From contig NZ_AP022609.1 in NCBI RefSeq assembly GCF_010729485.1, forward strand, positions 1,240,001-1,304,000: 64,000 bases of DNA, read 5' to 3'. The notes below the pieces were generated by a model that made no database searches, was not told the origin of the DNA, and saw nothing but the letters and a program-made list of their open reading frames with translations. The number at the start of each line of letters is the position of its first letter. Within the stretch, counting starts at the first letter, position 1. The stretch comes from Mycolicibacter hiberniae. Its GTDB lineage: Bacteria; Actinomycetota; Actinomycetes; Mycobacteriales; Mycobacteriaceae. The translations under genes and the position numbers were made by a program. This document shows, in pieces, positions 1 through 12,364 of the stretch.

Positions 1-139
1 GGTCGCACTGTCCGGGTCGGTGGCGGCCGTCGGAATCGCCCTGTGGCTTCCGTGGCTGATCGCCGCCGGCGTGGTGTTCGTGCTCTCGAGCGTGGCCGGG
101 CTGGTCTTCGAGTACTACATCGGTCCCGAAAAGCACTGA
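1..139 (+). CDS. ctaF: Cytochrome c oxidase polypeptide 4 (CtaF), C-terminal fragment
   Basis: Only the last 45 codons are present, read from base 2 to a TGA at 137-139; the start lies left of the window. The fragment is one long hydrophobic segment and ends in [10 protein letters not shown], the C-terminus I recall for the actinobacterial aa3 oxidase subunit IV (Rv2199c). CtaF is a small membrane subunit of the cytochrome aa3 branch that forms a supercomplex with the bcc complex, whose genes lie 2.4 kb downstream on the other strand. mmpS3 follows 141 bp later. Confidence 0.85.
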   Translation, partial: VALSGSVAAVGIALWLPWLIAAGVVFVLSSVAGLVFEYYIGPEKH

Positions 140-230
140 CCACACACCTGCGTCTCGGCCACCGTGTCGACCCGTTTGGGTAGGGTTGCCGATGCACAAT
201 GACCAACGGTGGTTGATGTAGACCGCAACC

Positions 231-253
231 GGCCACGGCATGGCGCCGTGGCC
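231..253 (+). other. Strong hairpin in the mmpS3 leader
   Basis: A perfect 9-bp inverted repeat (GGCCACGGC / GCCGTGGCC) with a 5-nt loop sits between ctaF and mmpS3, 28 bp before the mmpS3 start. No T-run follows, so a classical intrinsic terminator is not supported; it may be a weak terminator for the ctaC-ctaF unit or a leader structure that affects mmpS3 translation. The role is inferred only from position. Confidence 0.35.
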
Positions 254-280
254 GCGGCGGTGTGAAGAGGATAGGCGGGA

Positions 281-1186
281 ATGAGCGGGCCGAATCCCCC
301 AGCGGCGGGCTCTGGAGAAGAGGGCTCCGGCAGCGGTCAGCCGGCCTCCGACGGCGCACCCGAGGCGGGCGCCGGCGGGGACATCCAGCCCCTTGACGAC
401 CTCGCGGCGACGCCCACGGCACCGGCACCGGACAGCACGGCCTACTCGCAGGCCTACTCGGCTCCCGAATCCGAGCAGTTCCTGAGCGGTCCCTACGTCC
501 CGGTGGATCCGCGGCTCTACGACTACGACACCTACGACGTCCCCGACGAACCGGATCCGGACGCCAAGACCCCGCGTTGGCCATGGGTGGTCGGTGTCAC
601 CGTGATCATCGCCGCGATCTCGCTGGTGGTGTCGGTGGCCCTGCTGTTCGCCCGCACCGAGACGCAGGATCTGGCGACGCCGGCCACGACGACGAGCACC
701 GCCCCGGTGCCGCCGGTACAGGACGAGATCACCCGAACCACTCCCAGCAGCACCGTGCCGCCGCCGCCCCCGCCGAGCAGCGAGGAGCCGCCGCCGCCCC
801 CGCCGAGCAGCGAGGAGCCGCCGCCGCCCCCGCCGCCTCCGGCGCCGAGCGAGGAGCCGACGTCGGAGCCACCGACCACGACGCAGGAGACCACCACGAC
901 CACGCCGCCCAAGCCGCTGCAGGTGACGTATTCGGTGACGGGCACCAAGGCCCCGTTCGACCAGATCACCATCACCTACGTCGATGCCTCCGGGCAGCGT
1001 CGCACCCAGCGCAACGCCTACATTCCGTGGTCGCTGACGCTGACTCCCATCTCCCAGTCGGAGATCGGGGCCGTGGAGGCCACCAGCATGCTGCGGCTGA
1101 GCAAGCTGAACTGCTCGATCACCAGCAGTGACGGTAGGGTGTTGTTCTCCAACAGCAACGATGCACCAGTGACAAGCTGCGGATGA
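281..1186 (+). CDS. mmpS3: MmpS3-like membrane protein
   Basis: A 301-residue protein of the MmpS family. Residues 1-98 are acidic, low-complexity and cytoplasmic; residues about 100-124 form a single membrane segment; residues about 155-200 are a proline-rich linker; residues about 213-301 form the extracytoplasmic MmpS domain with two late cysteines that could pair. Unlike other mmpS genes it has no mmpL neighbour, as is known for mmpS3 of M. tuberculosis, where the product is an essential envelope protein with unclear function. The linker is coded by 2.6 copies of a 30-bp tandem repeat. The start is an ATG preceded by an AG-rich stretch. The stop overlaps the next possible start by ATGA. 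Confidence 0.9.
   Translation: MSGPNPPAAGSGEEGSGSGQPASDGAPEAGAGGDIQPLDDLAATPTAPAPDSTAYSQAYSAPESEQFLSGPYVPVDPRLYDYDTYDVPDEPDPDAKTPRWPWVVGVTVIIAAISLVVSVALLFARTETQDLATPATTTSTAPVPPVQDEITRTTPSSTVPPPPPPSSEEPPPPPPSSEEPPPPPPPPAPSEEPTSEPPTTTQETTTTTPPKPLQVTYSVTGTKAPFDQITITYVDASGQRRTQRNAYIPWSLTLTPISQSEIGAVEATSMLRLSKLNCSITSSDGRVLFSNSNDAPVTSCG
758..837 (+). repeat. 30-bp tandem repeat coding [10 protein letters not shown]
   Basis: Bases 758-787 and 788-817 are identical 30-bp units coding [10 protein letters not shown], and a third copy diverges after its first 18 bases. The repeat is in frame inside mmpS3 and builds the proline-rich wall-spanning linker. Because the unit is a multiple of three, copy number can change without frameshift, so length variation between strains is expected. 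Confidence 0.9.
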
Positions 1187-1812
1187 CCGGCGGAACCATG
1201 ACAGATCGATTCTTTGGACCGGGACGCTCCCCGGAAGTCACAGACCGCGTCCTGCTGGGCGCCTGCGCGGCGATCTGGCTGACGCTGCTGGGCATGAGCG
1301 TGGCGGCCACGGTGGCCCTGGTGGACCTCGGGCGGGGCTTTCACCAGCCCGCGAAGAGCTCGCACGGACTGCTCTACGTCGTGATCGGCGTGTCGGCGCT
1401 GGTGATACTGGCCGCCGTCCCGGTGCTGCTGCGGGCCCGCCAGCCCGAACCGCCGCGACCCGCCGGCTTCCCGCCCCAGCCGCCTTCCAAGCCGCTGCGG
1501 CCGGGCGCCCCGCTGCCGCAGCGCGGTTTCGATGTCCCCGGCCGGCGGGCGGCCGGCACCAGGTCCCTGCTGCCCAACCAGGATCAAGTGGACCGGGTGC
1601 TGTTGCGTGGCATCACCGCGATGGCCAGCGCTACCGGCGCGGCGTTGACCCTGGTGGCGCTGGCGACCTATCTGATGGCCGTCGGCAAGGACACCGGTTC
1701 GTGGGTCTGCTACGGCTTGGCCGGGGCCGGTGCAGTGGCCATGCCGGTGATTCCCTGGCTGTACCTGCGCCAGCTCGGTGAGGCTGCGGACCTGCCGTCT
1801 CGGTTCGGCTGA
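1183..1812 (+). CDS. DUF2561-like membrane protein (Rv2197c-like)
   Basis: A protein of about 205-209 residues with four predicted membrane segments: about 22-48, 62-84, 145-167 and 176-196. The two pairs are separated by a proline- and arginine-rich cytoplasmic loop. I match it to Rv2197c of M. tuberculosis, assigned to DUF2561, by length, position and hydrophobicity pattern. Two starts are possible: the ATG at 1183, which overlaps the mmpS3 stop (ATGA), and the ATG at 1198. Either makes it cotranscribed with mmpS3. Function is unknown. It ends 25 bp from the convergent gene at 1837. Confidence 0.75.
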   Translation: MTGGTMTDRFFGPGRSPEVTDRVLLGACAAIWLTLLGMSVAATVALVDLGRGFHQPAKSSHGLLYVVIGVSALVILAAVPVLLRARQPEPPRPAGFPPQPPSKPLRPGAPLPQRGFDVPGRRAAGTRSLLPNQDQVDRVLLRGITAMASATGAALTLVALATYLMAVGKDTGSWVCYGLAGAGAVAMPVIPWLYLRQLGEAADLPSRFG

Positions 1813-1836
1813 GCGGTACAGCGGGGACGCCGCGGG

Positions 1837-2481
1837 CTAAGGCCAGAGCAGCGTCGTTGACCAGCGGGCGCCATCACACTCATAACGGAGCCTGCGGTGC
1901 CGGCGCTGGGTGTCGGACTGCCAGAATTCCACCGAGTCAGCGCGTACCGCATACGAAACCCACTCGACCGGGACCAGGGTGGGGGAGCGCTCGAGCTCCA
2001 GATGTGCCTTCGCCAGCGCTTCGTCGATCTCAGCGGGGTCGGAGTACGGCTCACTTTGCCGTCCGGTCAGCACCATCGCCCGGGCGCCTTCGGAGCGGGC
2101 CTGGAAGTCCTCAGCGGTCACTGCCGGCGGGTCGGGCAGCGCGACGCCTTCGATGCGGACCTGGCGGCCCAGCGCGGCCCAGTAGAACGTCAGCGCGACA
2201 GCCGGATTGCGGGCGAGTTCCCCGCCCTTGCGGCTGGCCGAGCTGACGGCGAAGTGCCAGCCGGCGGCATCGACGTCTTTGAGGATCAGCACCCGCGCGC
2301 CGGGCCGCGCCCGGTCGCCGTCGGCGGTCACCGTCGACAACGTCATCGCATGCGGCTCCGCGACGCCGCTGTCGACAGCGTGCAGCAACCACCCGACGAA
2401 CAGGTCGACGGGATCGTCCGGGGCCTGCGCCGGATCGAACTCCGGGGCCGCACCAACCAAAACGGGCAGCCCACGCAACAC
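1837..2481 (-). CDS. Pyridoxamine 5'-phosphate oxidase (PNPOx) family protein
   Basis: A 214-residue FMN-dependent split-barrel protein resembling PdxH, which oxidises pyridoxine or pyridoxamine phosphate to PLP. Visible features are the FMN region around GARVLILK, the segment SSASRKGGELARNP that holds phosphate-contact residues, and near the C-terminus an R-R-H that matches the R-x-H substrate-binding pair of E. coli PdxH. The usual last residues RLxP are replaced by TTLLWP, so substrate specificity is uncertain (PhzG-like or another pyridinyl or flavin substrate). The start is a GTG with no clear ribosome site; a TTG follows directly. It lies 46 bp downstream of qcrB on the same strand, so it is probably cotranscribed with the cytochrome bcc operon. 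I do not recall it at this site in M. tuberculosis, where the main PdxH is elsewhere. Confidence 0.75.
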   Translation of the reverse strand: MLRGLPVLVGAAPEFDPAQAPDDPVDLFVGWLLHAVDSGVAEPHAMTLSTVTADGDRARPGARVLILKDVDAAGWHFAVSSASRKGGELARNPAVALTFYWAALGRQVRIEGVALPDPPAVTAEDFQARSEGARAMVLTGRQSEPYSDPAEIDEALAKAHLELERSPTLVPVEWVSYAVRADSVEFWQSDTQRRHRRLRYECDGARWSTTLLWP

Positions 2482-2527
2482 AGTGCGCAGGCTGCCCGCT
2501 GGCTGGGACCCCTGGGTCCCGATGGGC

Positions 2528-4153
2528 CTAGTGATGGCCGTTGGTTTCTTCGCCCTGGTACTCGGCCAACGCGGTCAGCGCACGCCGCTCGCTGGCGTGA
2601 GCGGCCTCGGTGAGCGCTGCGTCCTCGTCGGCCGGGTCGGCCGTCAGGAAGCTGCCGTGGCCGGTGGCGCCACCGGAACCGAGCTTGTTCATCTTCTTGG
2701 GCAGCGGGGTACCGGCGTACTCCAGCGGAATCGGGTGGCCGTGCTCGTCGACCGGGCCCAAGGGCTGGTGCAGCTCGATGTAGGCGCCCTGCGGCAGCCG
2801 CTTGATGATGCCGGTCTCGATGCCGTGCTCGAGCACCGCGCGGTCGCTGCGCTGCAGACCGATGCACCACCGGTAGGTGATGAAGAAGATCAGCGGCGGC
2901 AGCACCACCATTCCGATGCGGCCGATCCAGGTGGTCGCATTCAGGGAGATGTGGAACTTCCACGCGATGATGTCGTTCATCGCGGCCAGGGTCAGCACCA
3001 TGTAGAAGGTGATCGCCATGGCTCCGATGGCGGTGCGGACCGGAACGTCCCGGGGCCGCTGGAGAAGGTTGTGGTGCGCGGTGTCACCGGTGAACTTCTT
3101 CTCCAGGAAGGGGTAGATGATCAGCAGGATGAACACCGCGCCCATGATCAGCGCCACGCCGACCGCTCCCGGAATGGTGTGGCCGAACGGGTAGAACTCC
3201 CACGCCGGCCACAGACGGGCCATGCCTTCCGTCCACATCATGTAGAAGTCCGGCTGGCTACCCGCCGACACCTGAGAAGGCCGGTAGGGGCCCAGGTTCC
3301 AGATCGCGTTGATCTGCAGCAGCCCGCCCATCAGGCCGAGGATGCCGGTGATCATCGCGAAGAATGCGCCCGACTTGATCGCGAAGACCGGCAGCACCCG
3401 CACGCCCACGACGTTGGTCTCGGTGCGGCCCGGGCCGGGGAACTGGGTGTGCTTCTGGAACCACACCAGCGCCATGTGCACGCCGATGAGGGCCAGGATG
3501 ATGCCCGGGATCAGCAGGATGTGCAGCGCGTAGAGCCGGGGGATCAAGATGGTGCCCGGGAAGTCGCCGCCGAACAGCGCCCAGTGCAGCCAGGTGCCGA
3601 TCACCGGCATGCCCAGCGTGATCGAGGACAGTGCGGCGCGCAGACCGATACCGGACAGCAGGTCGTCGGGCAGGGAGTAGCCGAAGTAGCCCTCGAACAT
3701 GGCCAGGATCAGCAGCAGCGACCCGATCACCCAGTTGGCTTCACGCGGTCGGCGGAACGCGCCGGTGAAGAAGATGCGCGCCAGGTGCACCATGATCGAC
3801 GCTGCGAACATCAGCGCCGCCCAGTGGTGGAGCTGGCGGACGAACAGGCCGCCGCGGACCTCGAAGGAGATGTCCAGCGCCGACTCGTAGGCCCGGGACA
3901 TCTGCACGCCGTTGAGTGGCTGGTAGACGCCGTGGTAGATGACCTCGGCCATCGACGGGTCGAAGAACAACGTCAGGTAGACGCCGGACAGCAGCAAGAT
4001 GATGAAGCTGTACAGCGCGATCTCACCGAGCAGGAACGACCAGTGCGTCGGGAAGACCTTGTTGAACTGCCGGCGCAGGGCGGCCGACGGGTGGTAACGG
4101 GTGTCGATCTCGTCAGCTTGGCGGGCGAGCAAGTCGCCGATTGCAGGACTCAT
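2528..4153 (-). CDS. qcrB: Cytochrome bcc complex, cytochrome b subunit (QcrB)
   Basis: A 541-residue polytopic cytochrome b of the menaquinol:cytochrome c reductase that couples to cytochrome aa3. Haem ligands are H109/H123 and H211/H226; the 14- and 15-residue spacings match the b6f-like pattern. The quinol-site motif is PDFY at 301-304 in place of PEWY. T308 in the following helix corresponds by alignment to the residue (T313) linked to Q203/telacebec resistance in M. tuberculosis, and is the sensitive-type threonine here. The hydrophilic C-terminal extension beyond about residue 420 is typical of actinobacteria. The ATG overlaps the qcrA stop as ATGA. Confidence 0.97.
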   Translation of the reverse strand: MSPAIGDLLARQADEIDTRYHPSAALRRQFNKVFPTHWSFLLGEIALYSFIILLLSGVYLTLFFDPSMAEVIYHGVYQPLNGVQMSRAYESALDISFEVRGGLFVRQLHHWAALMFAASIMVHLARIFFTGAFRRPREANWVIGSLLLILAMFEGYFGYSLPDDLLSGIGLRAALSSITLGMPVIGTWLHWALFGGDFPGTILIPRLYALHILLIPGIILALIGVHMALVWFQKHTQFPGPGRTETNVVGVRVLPVFAIKSGAFFAMITGILGLMGGLLQINAIWNLGPYRPSQVSAGSQPDFYMMWTEGMARLWPAWEFYPFGHTIPGAVGVALIMGAVFILLIIYPFLEKKFTGDTAHHNLLQRPRDVPVRTAIGAMAITFYMVLTLAAMNDIIAWKFHISLNATTWIGRIGMVVLPPLIFFITYRWCIGLQRSDRAVLEHGIETGIIKRLPQGAYIELHQPLGPVDEHGHPIPLEYAGTPLPKKMNKLGSGGATGHGSFLTADPADEDAALTEAAHASERRALTALAEYQGEETNGHH

Positions 4154-5315
4154 GAGGTGCGCTCCCAGAAAGCCGGTCCGACAGGTTCGACGAAGTCGCC
4201 GTTGGCGACCAGATATCCATTGGCGTCAATGGTGATCGGCAGCTGTGCCAGCGCGCGGGCCGCCGGGCCGAAGACCGGCTTGGCGTAGTGCAGCGCGTCG
4301 AACTGCGACTGGTGGCACGGGCACAGGATCCGATAGGTCTGCTGCTCGAACAGCGATGAGGGGCAGCCCAGGTGCGAGCAGATCTTCGTGTAGGCGAAGA
4401 AGTCGCCGTAGTTGAAGCTTTCCTGGCCCTGGCGCTTGACCACCTTGTCCCGGTCGTCGGGCCGGATGCGGATCAGCATGACCGGGTTGCGGACGCCCAT
4501 CATGATGTGGGTGAGCTTCTCCCGCGACTCTTCGGTGGTGCCGTCACCGTCGGACTCCCGCCAGGGGAACACCGTCTCCATACCGCCGGCGTCGAGGTCT
4601 TCGGGCCGCATCTTGATGAACGGCGAATTGGTGCTCTGGCCGGTGGAGCGGGCCAGGTAGATGGTTTCGCCGTGGTAGCGCGGCGTCCAGCCGGACGTCC
4701 ACAGCATGGCCTTCTTGCCCTCGGCGGTCTCGACGACCGGCTTCCACGGGTTCTTGATCAGCCCGCCGGCGCCGGCGACCAGGGTGCCCAGCCCGAACGC
4801 TCCGAATCCGACGCCCAGGGACGCACCGAGCAGCTTGCGCCGCCGGATGGTGGAGCCTTCGAAGGCGTCGGTGAGCTGCGCGCCCACGGTCCTGCGGTCG
4901 AGCTCGCTGGAGCTGCCGTCGTGACGCTCCTGGATGGTGATCTCTTCGGGAATGAACTTCTTGACGAACAGCACCGCGCCGATGGCGATGCAGAGCACCG
5001 ACATCCCGAACGTCAAGCCGTACAACGGCGTTGCCAGCGAGTAGGCCAGGCCGTCGGGGGACTCCAGCGGCGCGTACTCCCAGGGCCAGAACAAGAAGAC
5101 CAGCAGCAGCGCCAAGCCGAAGCCGCCGCCGGCCAGGAACCAGGCGGCAACCCGGCGCTCGGCGCGCTTCTCCGCCCGGGTGCCCTCGACGGGCCAGCGG
5201 GTCTCCTTGAAGACGGTGTCGACTCCGTCGATCTTGCCGCCGAGAGCCAACAGCTCGTCAGTGGTCATCGTCGCGAGTGCGGCGTCGTCGGGGAGTTCGG
5301 TCTTGTCGTAGCTGC

Positions 5316-5319
<4 letters not shown>
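4150..5319 (-). CDS. qcrA: Cytochrome bcc complex, Rieske iron-sulfur subunit (QcrA)
   Basis: A 389-residue Rieske protein with three predicted membrane segments (about 57-79, 92-118, 163-185), the actinobacterial form. A twin-arginine stretch RRRKLLG at 159-165 precedes the third segment, consistent with Tat-dependent insertion known for this family. The [2Fe-2S] ligands are C314, H316, C333 and H336, and C319 and C335 can form the stabilising disulfide. The ATG at 5319 was chosen because it overlaps the qcrC stop as ATGA; the reading frame stays open 19 codons further upstream into qcrC. The protein moves electrons from menaquinol to the dihaem cytochrome QcrC. Confidence 0.96.
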
Positions 5320-9776
<4,457 letters not shown>

Positions 9777-9805
9777 AGGCCGCACCCTAGGCGGCCGCAC
9801 CGACA

Positions 9806-9881
9806 CCGGCGTTTCGCGAGGCTCGCCGGAGGTGAGGTGAAGCGGGGACGCCGTATGGGCGCCGGCGTTTCGCGAGGCTCG
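9806..9881. repeat. 20-bp direct repeat
   Basis: The 20-bp sequence starting CCGGCGTTTCGCG and ending AGGCTCG occurs at 9806-9825 and again at 9862-9881, 56 bp apart, in the gap upstream of the divergent nuclease and four-cysteine protein genes. The first copy spans the alternative GTG start of the nuclease. It may be a duplicated regulatory site or a trace of a local duplication; nothing else supports a role. Confidence 0.5.
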
Positions 9882-9949
9882 TCCTAGTGGACACCGCCCG
9901 TGTCGGTGGCCGGCGTTAGCGTGCGGGCAACCGATCGAGAGGAAGCCTC

Positions 9950-10213
9950 ATGGGACAGATCGAACCCTCGGATGACGGCGGCATGCGCCGGCCGGAAGCC
10001 GATCCGATGGTGATCGACTGCGATGCCTGCGCCGTGCGCGGACCGGCCTGTCGGGACTGTGTGGTCAGTGTGCTGCTGGGAGTGCCCAACGAGCTGCTCG
10101 ACGACGAGCGGGCGGCACTCGACGTGCTTGCCGAGGCCGGGATGGCTCCCCGGCTGCGGTTGGTGCCGATTCGCGGTGGGCGGGCACCCGTGCGCCGATC
10201 CGGCGTGGCCTGA
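9950..10213 (+). CDS. Small four-cysteine protein, function unknown
   Basis: An 87-residue protein with a good ribosome site (GAGAGGAAG, 5 bases before the ATG). It carries four cysteines as C24-x2-C27-x6-C34-x2-C37 with the surrounding sequence CAVRGPACRDCVVSVLLG, a spacing that fits a small zinc or iron-sulfur site. The rest is acidic then helix-like, with a basic tail. I recall similar short proteins in other actinobacteria but no assigned function. It sits between the nuclease gene (divergent) and the NlpC/P60 gene (same strand, 186 bp downstream). Confidence 0.7.
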   Translation: MGQIEPSDDGGMRRPEADPMVIDCDACAVRGPACRDCVVSVLLGVPNELLDDERAALDVLAEAGMAPRLRLVPIRGGRAPVRRSGVA

Positions 10214-10399
10214 GCGGCGGCTGGCCCCCGCGAGCCGCCCGGGTCGGGCCATGGCGGGGCTGTAGAGTGAGCCACTCGACATAGACAACGCCGTTGCCGT
10301 TCCGTAACCTAATCGAGACCTTACGTACTTTCGGCGGAGGCACGTCCCCCTCGTGTCTTCCTGGGCAGTGTTAAGGATGCAATCTTGGAGCTCGAACGT
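10214..10399 (+). promoter_or_regulatory. Leader upstream of the NlpC/P60 gene
   Basis: A non-coding stretch of about 186 bp. It contains a short interrupted inverted repeat CGTAA (10303-10307) / TTACG (10321-10325) within an AT-richer patch that could hold the promoter. No c-di-AMP riboswitch consensus, which precedes some actinobacterial wall-hydrolase genes, could be recognised by eye. A GGAG at 10387-10390 lies 9 bases before the GTG at 10400 and probably sets the start of the next gene. Confidence 0.35.
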
Positions 10400-11527
10400 G
10401 TGCAGGGGAACCTGCGTGCTTTGACGCGCCCCATTCTCGGGGCCGCAGCCGGCCTGGTGGCCGCTGTCATGGTTCTGAGCAGCGTCGTCGCCGGGAATGT
10501 GCACGCCGATCCCGCCGACGACGCCCTGGCCAAGCTCAGCGAACTGTCCCGGCAGGCCGAGCAGACCACCGAGGCCATGCACACCGCGCAGCTCAATCTC
10601 GACGAGAAGCTCGCCGCGCAGCAGGCCGCAGAGGCCGCGCATTCCGCCGATCAGGCCGCCGTGGATGAGGCTGCCGAGAAGCTCACCACCTACCGGTCGG
10701 CCGTCAACCGCTTCGCCGCCACCACCTACATGGGTGGCCGGGTCGGCGGCGCGGACGCGATCTTGACCGCCGAGTCTCCGCAGCAACTCATCGACAAGCT
10801 CGGTGTGCAGCGGGTGGTGGCCGGCGACATGGCAGTGCAGTTGGACCGTTTCCGGGCCGCCAGCGATCAGGCCGCCCAGGCTGAGGAGGCCTCGGCCAAG
10901 TCGGCTGAGGAGGCGCGGACCGCCGCCGAGCAGGCCGCCGCCGTGCGGGCCGACTTGCAGGCGCGCCAGAGTCGGTTGCAGCTGCAGATCTCGTTGGTCA
11001 AGTCGCAGTACTACGCGCTCAGTCCCGAGCAGCGCACCGCGATGGCCCAGCCCGGACCGGTGCCCGAGGCCGCACCCGCGGAGCCGGCCCCCGAGGGTGC
11101 GCCGCCGGCGCCCGGATTCCAGTTGCCCGGCTTCGACGCGCCGTCTCCGCTGGGTGCGGTCCCCGGCGGGTCCGGCGGCGGAGCCGCCGCGACCGCCGTG
11201 CAGGCCGCGTTGACACAGATCGGCACGCCGTATGTCTGGGGTGGCGCCGCGCCGGGCGGCTTCGACTGCTCCGGGCTGGTGATGTGGGCGTTCAACCAGG
11301 CCGGGATCAACCTGCCGCATTCCAGCCAGGCGCAGGCCAACGGCGGGCAGCCGGTGGCGTTGTCAGATCTGCAGCCCGGTGACGTGCTGACCTTCTATTC
11401 GGACGCCTCGCACTCGGGTATCTACGTGGGCGACGGCATGATGGTTCACTCGCCCACCTTCGGTCAGCCGGTTCGGGTGGTGCCGATGACGTCGTCGGGC
11501 CCGATCCACAACGCCCGCCGTTACTGA
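10400..11527 (+). CDS. Secreted NlpC/P60 peptidoglycan hydrolase (Rv2190c-like)
   Basis: About 375 residues. A signal peptide with a hydrophobic core (ending near NVHADPA) is followed by a long alanine- and glutamine-rich coiled-coil domain (about 30-215), a proline-rich linker, and a C-terminal NlpC/P60 domain with catalytic C in FDCSGLV, H in SHSGIYVG and a further polar residue downstream. The family cleaves stem-peptide bonds of peptidoglycan (D-Glu/mDAP) and the coiled coil usually restrains the active site. The GTG at 10400 has GGAG at the right distance; an in-frame TTG at 10385 would add five residues. The next gene begins within the last codons. Confidence 0.92.
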   Translation: MQGNLRALTRPILGAAAGLVAAVMVLSSVVAGNVHADPADDALAKLSELSRQAEQTTEAMHTAQLNLDEKLAAQQAAEAAHSADQAAVDEAAEKLTTYRSAVNRFAATTYMGGRVGGADAILTAESPQQLIDKLGVQRVVAGDMAVQLDRFRAASDQAAQAEEASAKSAEEARTAAEQAAAVRADLQARQSRLQLQISLVKSQYYALSPEQRTAMAQPGPVPEAAPAEPAPEGAPPAPGFQLPGFDAPSPLGAVPGGSGGGAAATAVQAALTQIGTPYVWGGAAPGGFDCSGLVMWAFNQAGINLPHSSQAQANGGQPVALSDLQPGDVLTFYSDASHSGIYVGDGMMVHSPTFGQPVRVVPMTSSGPIHNARRY

Positions 11528-11624
11528 GCGTCGCGGAGTCCGCCGCGTCCTGTCGCTGCTGCTGGCCGTCGAGCTGGTCGGGGCGGTAGCGCTCCTGATC
11601 GCCGCGCCCGGCGAGCCGGCGGCG

Positions 11625-12344
11625 GTGCCGCTGATCGTGGGGGACGGCCGGACCGTCGTGCTGGACAATCAGGGCGGCCCGGCCGGCGCGGCGTTGCTGA
11701 GCCGGGTTGCCGAGAACATCGCGGAAGCGGTCGAGGCGGTCGAGGACTTCTGGGGCACCGACTGGTCCCATCGCATCCCGGTGACGGCCACCGGCTCGGA
11801 TCGCCAGTTCGCCGAGCTGGCCGGCAACGACAGCGCCGATGTGGCGCAGTGGGCCGACATCGCCGCAGTCGCGGTCGCCGACCGGGTGGATCCGGAGCGC
11901 CGGACAGCACAGGGGCAGCGGATTGTCTTCGCGCCCGGTGCGGTCGCGATGAGCACCCCCGCGTTGCGAATCGTGTTGACCCATGAGCTGTTTCACTTCG
12001 CCGCGCGCATCGACACCGCGCTGGACGCGCCGCGCTGGCTCATCGAGGGTGTGGCGGACTTCGTCGCTCGGCCTGCCTGGGATCGATCCGGCGCTTCGCC
12101 GGGACCGGTGACGCTGCCCTCGGATGCCGAGCTGGATGCCGGCGGCGCGGGCCGTGCCCAGGCCTACGAGCGGGCGTGGGAGTTCGCGCGGTACGTCGCC
12201 GACCGCTTCGGGGCGGCAAAACTGCGCGAGCTCTACCTGTCCGCATGCGGGCCCGGGCATGTCCCATTCGCCGTAGCGGTGCCACTGGTGCTCGGGGTCG
12301 ACCTGCCCGAATTGCTCGCCGGGTGGCAGCGGTGGCGCGGTTGA
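11625..12344 (+). CDS. HExxH metalloprotease-like protein (Rv2189c-like), start uncertain
   Basis: From the first canonical start (GTG 11625) the product has 239 residues with H120-E-L-F-H124 and, 17 residues on, E141 in EGVADF: the HExxH...E pattern of gluzincin-type zinc peptidases (peptidase-MA-like). The frame is open back to 11490 and codes a basic, strongly hydrophobic stretch (RRVLSLLLAVELVGAVALL) that looks like a signal anchor, so the real protein probably begins further upstream, at a non-canonical codon such as CTG at 11550 or through coupling to the NlpC/P60 stop at 11525-11527. It would then act outside the membrane. Substrate unknown; the neighbours suggest envelope biology. Confidence 0.75.
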   Translation: MPLIVGDGRTVVLDNQGGPAGAALLSRVAENIAEAVEAVEDFWGTDWSHRIPVTATGSDRQFAELAGNDSADVAQWADIAAVAVADRVDPERRTAQGQRIVFAPGAVAMSTPALRIVLTHELFHFAARIDTALDAPRWLIEGVADFVARPAWDRSGASPGPVTLPSDAELDAGGAGRAQAYERAWEFARYVADRFGAAKLRELYLSACGPGHVPFAVAVPLVLGVDLPELLAGWQRWRG

Positions 12345-12364
12345 CCACGCGCTAGCATCCACGG

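Noticed and set aside
2207..4288. Long plus-strand ORF across qcrB
   Set aside because: Histidine-, glutamine- and arginine-rich shadow translation of the opposite strand of qcrB; no domain or ribosome site.
10214..10399. c-di-AMP (ydaO-type) riboswitch before the NlpC/P60 gene
   Set aside because: Such elements precede some actinobacterial wall hydrolases, but the conserved core could not be recognised; only a covariance-model scan could overturn this.
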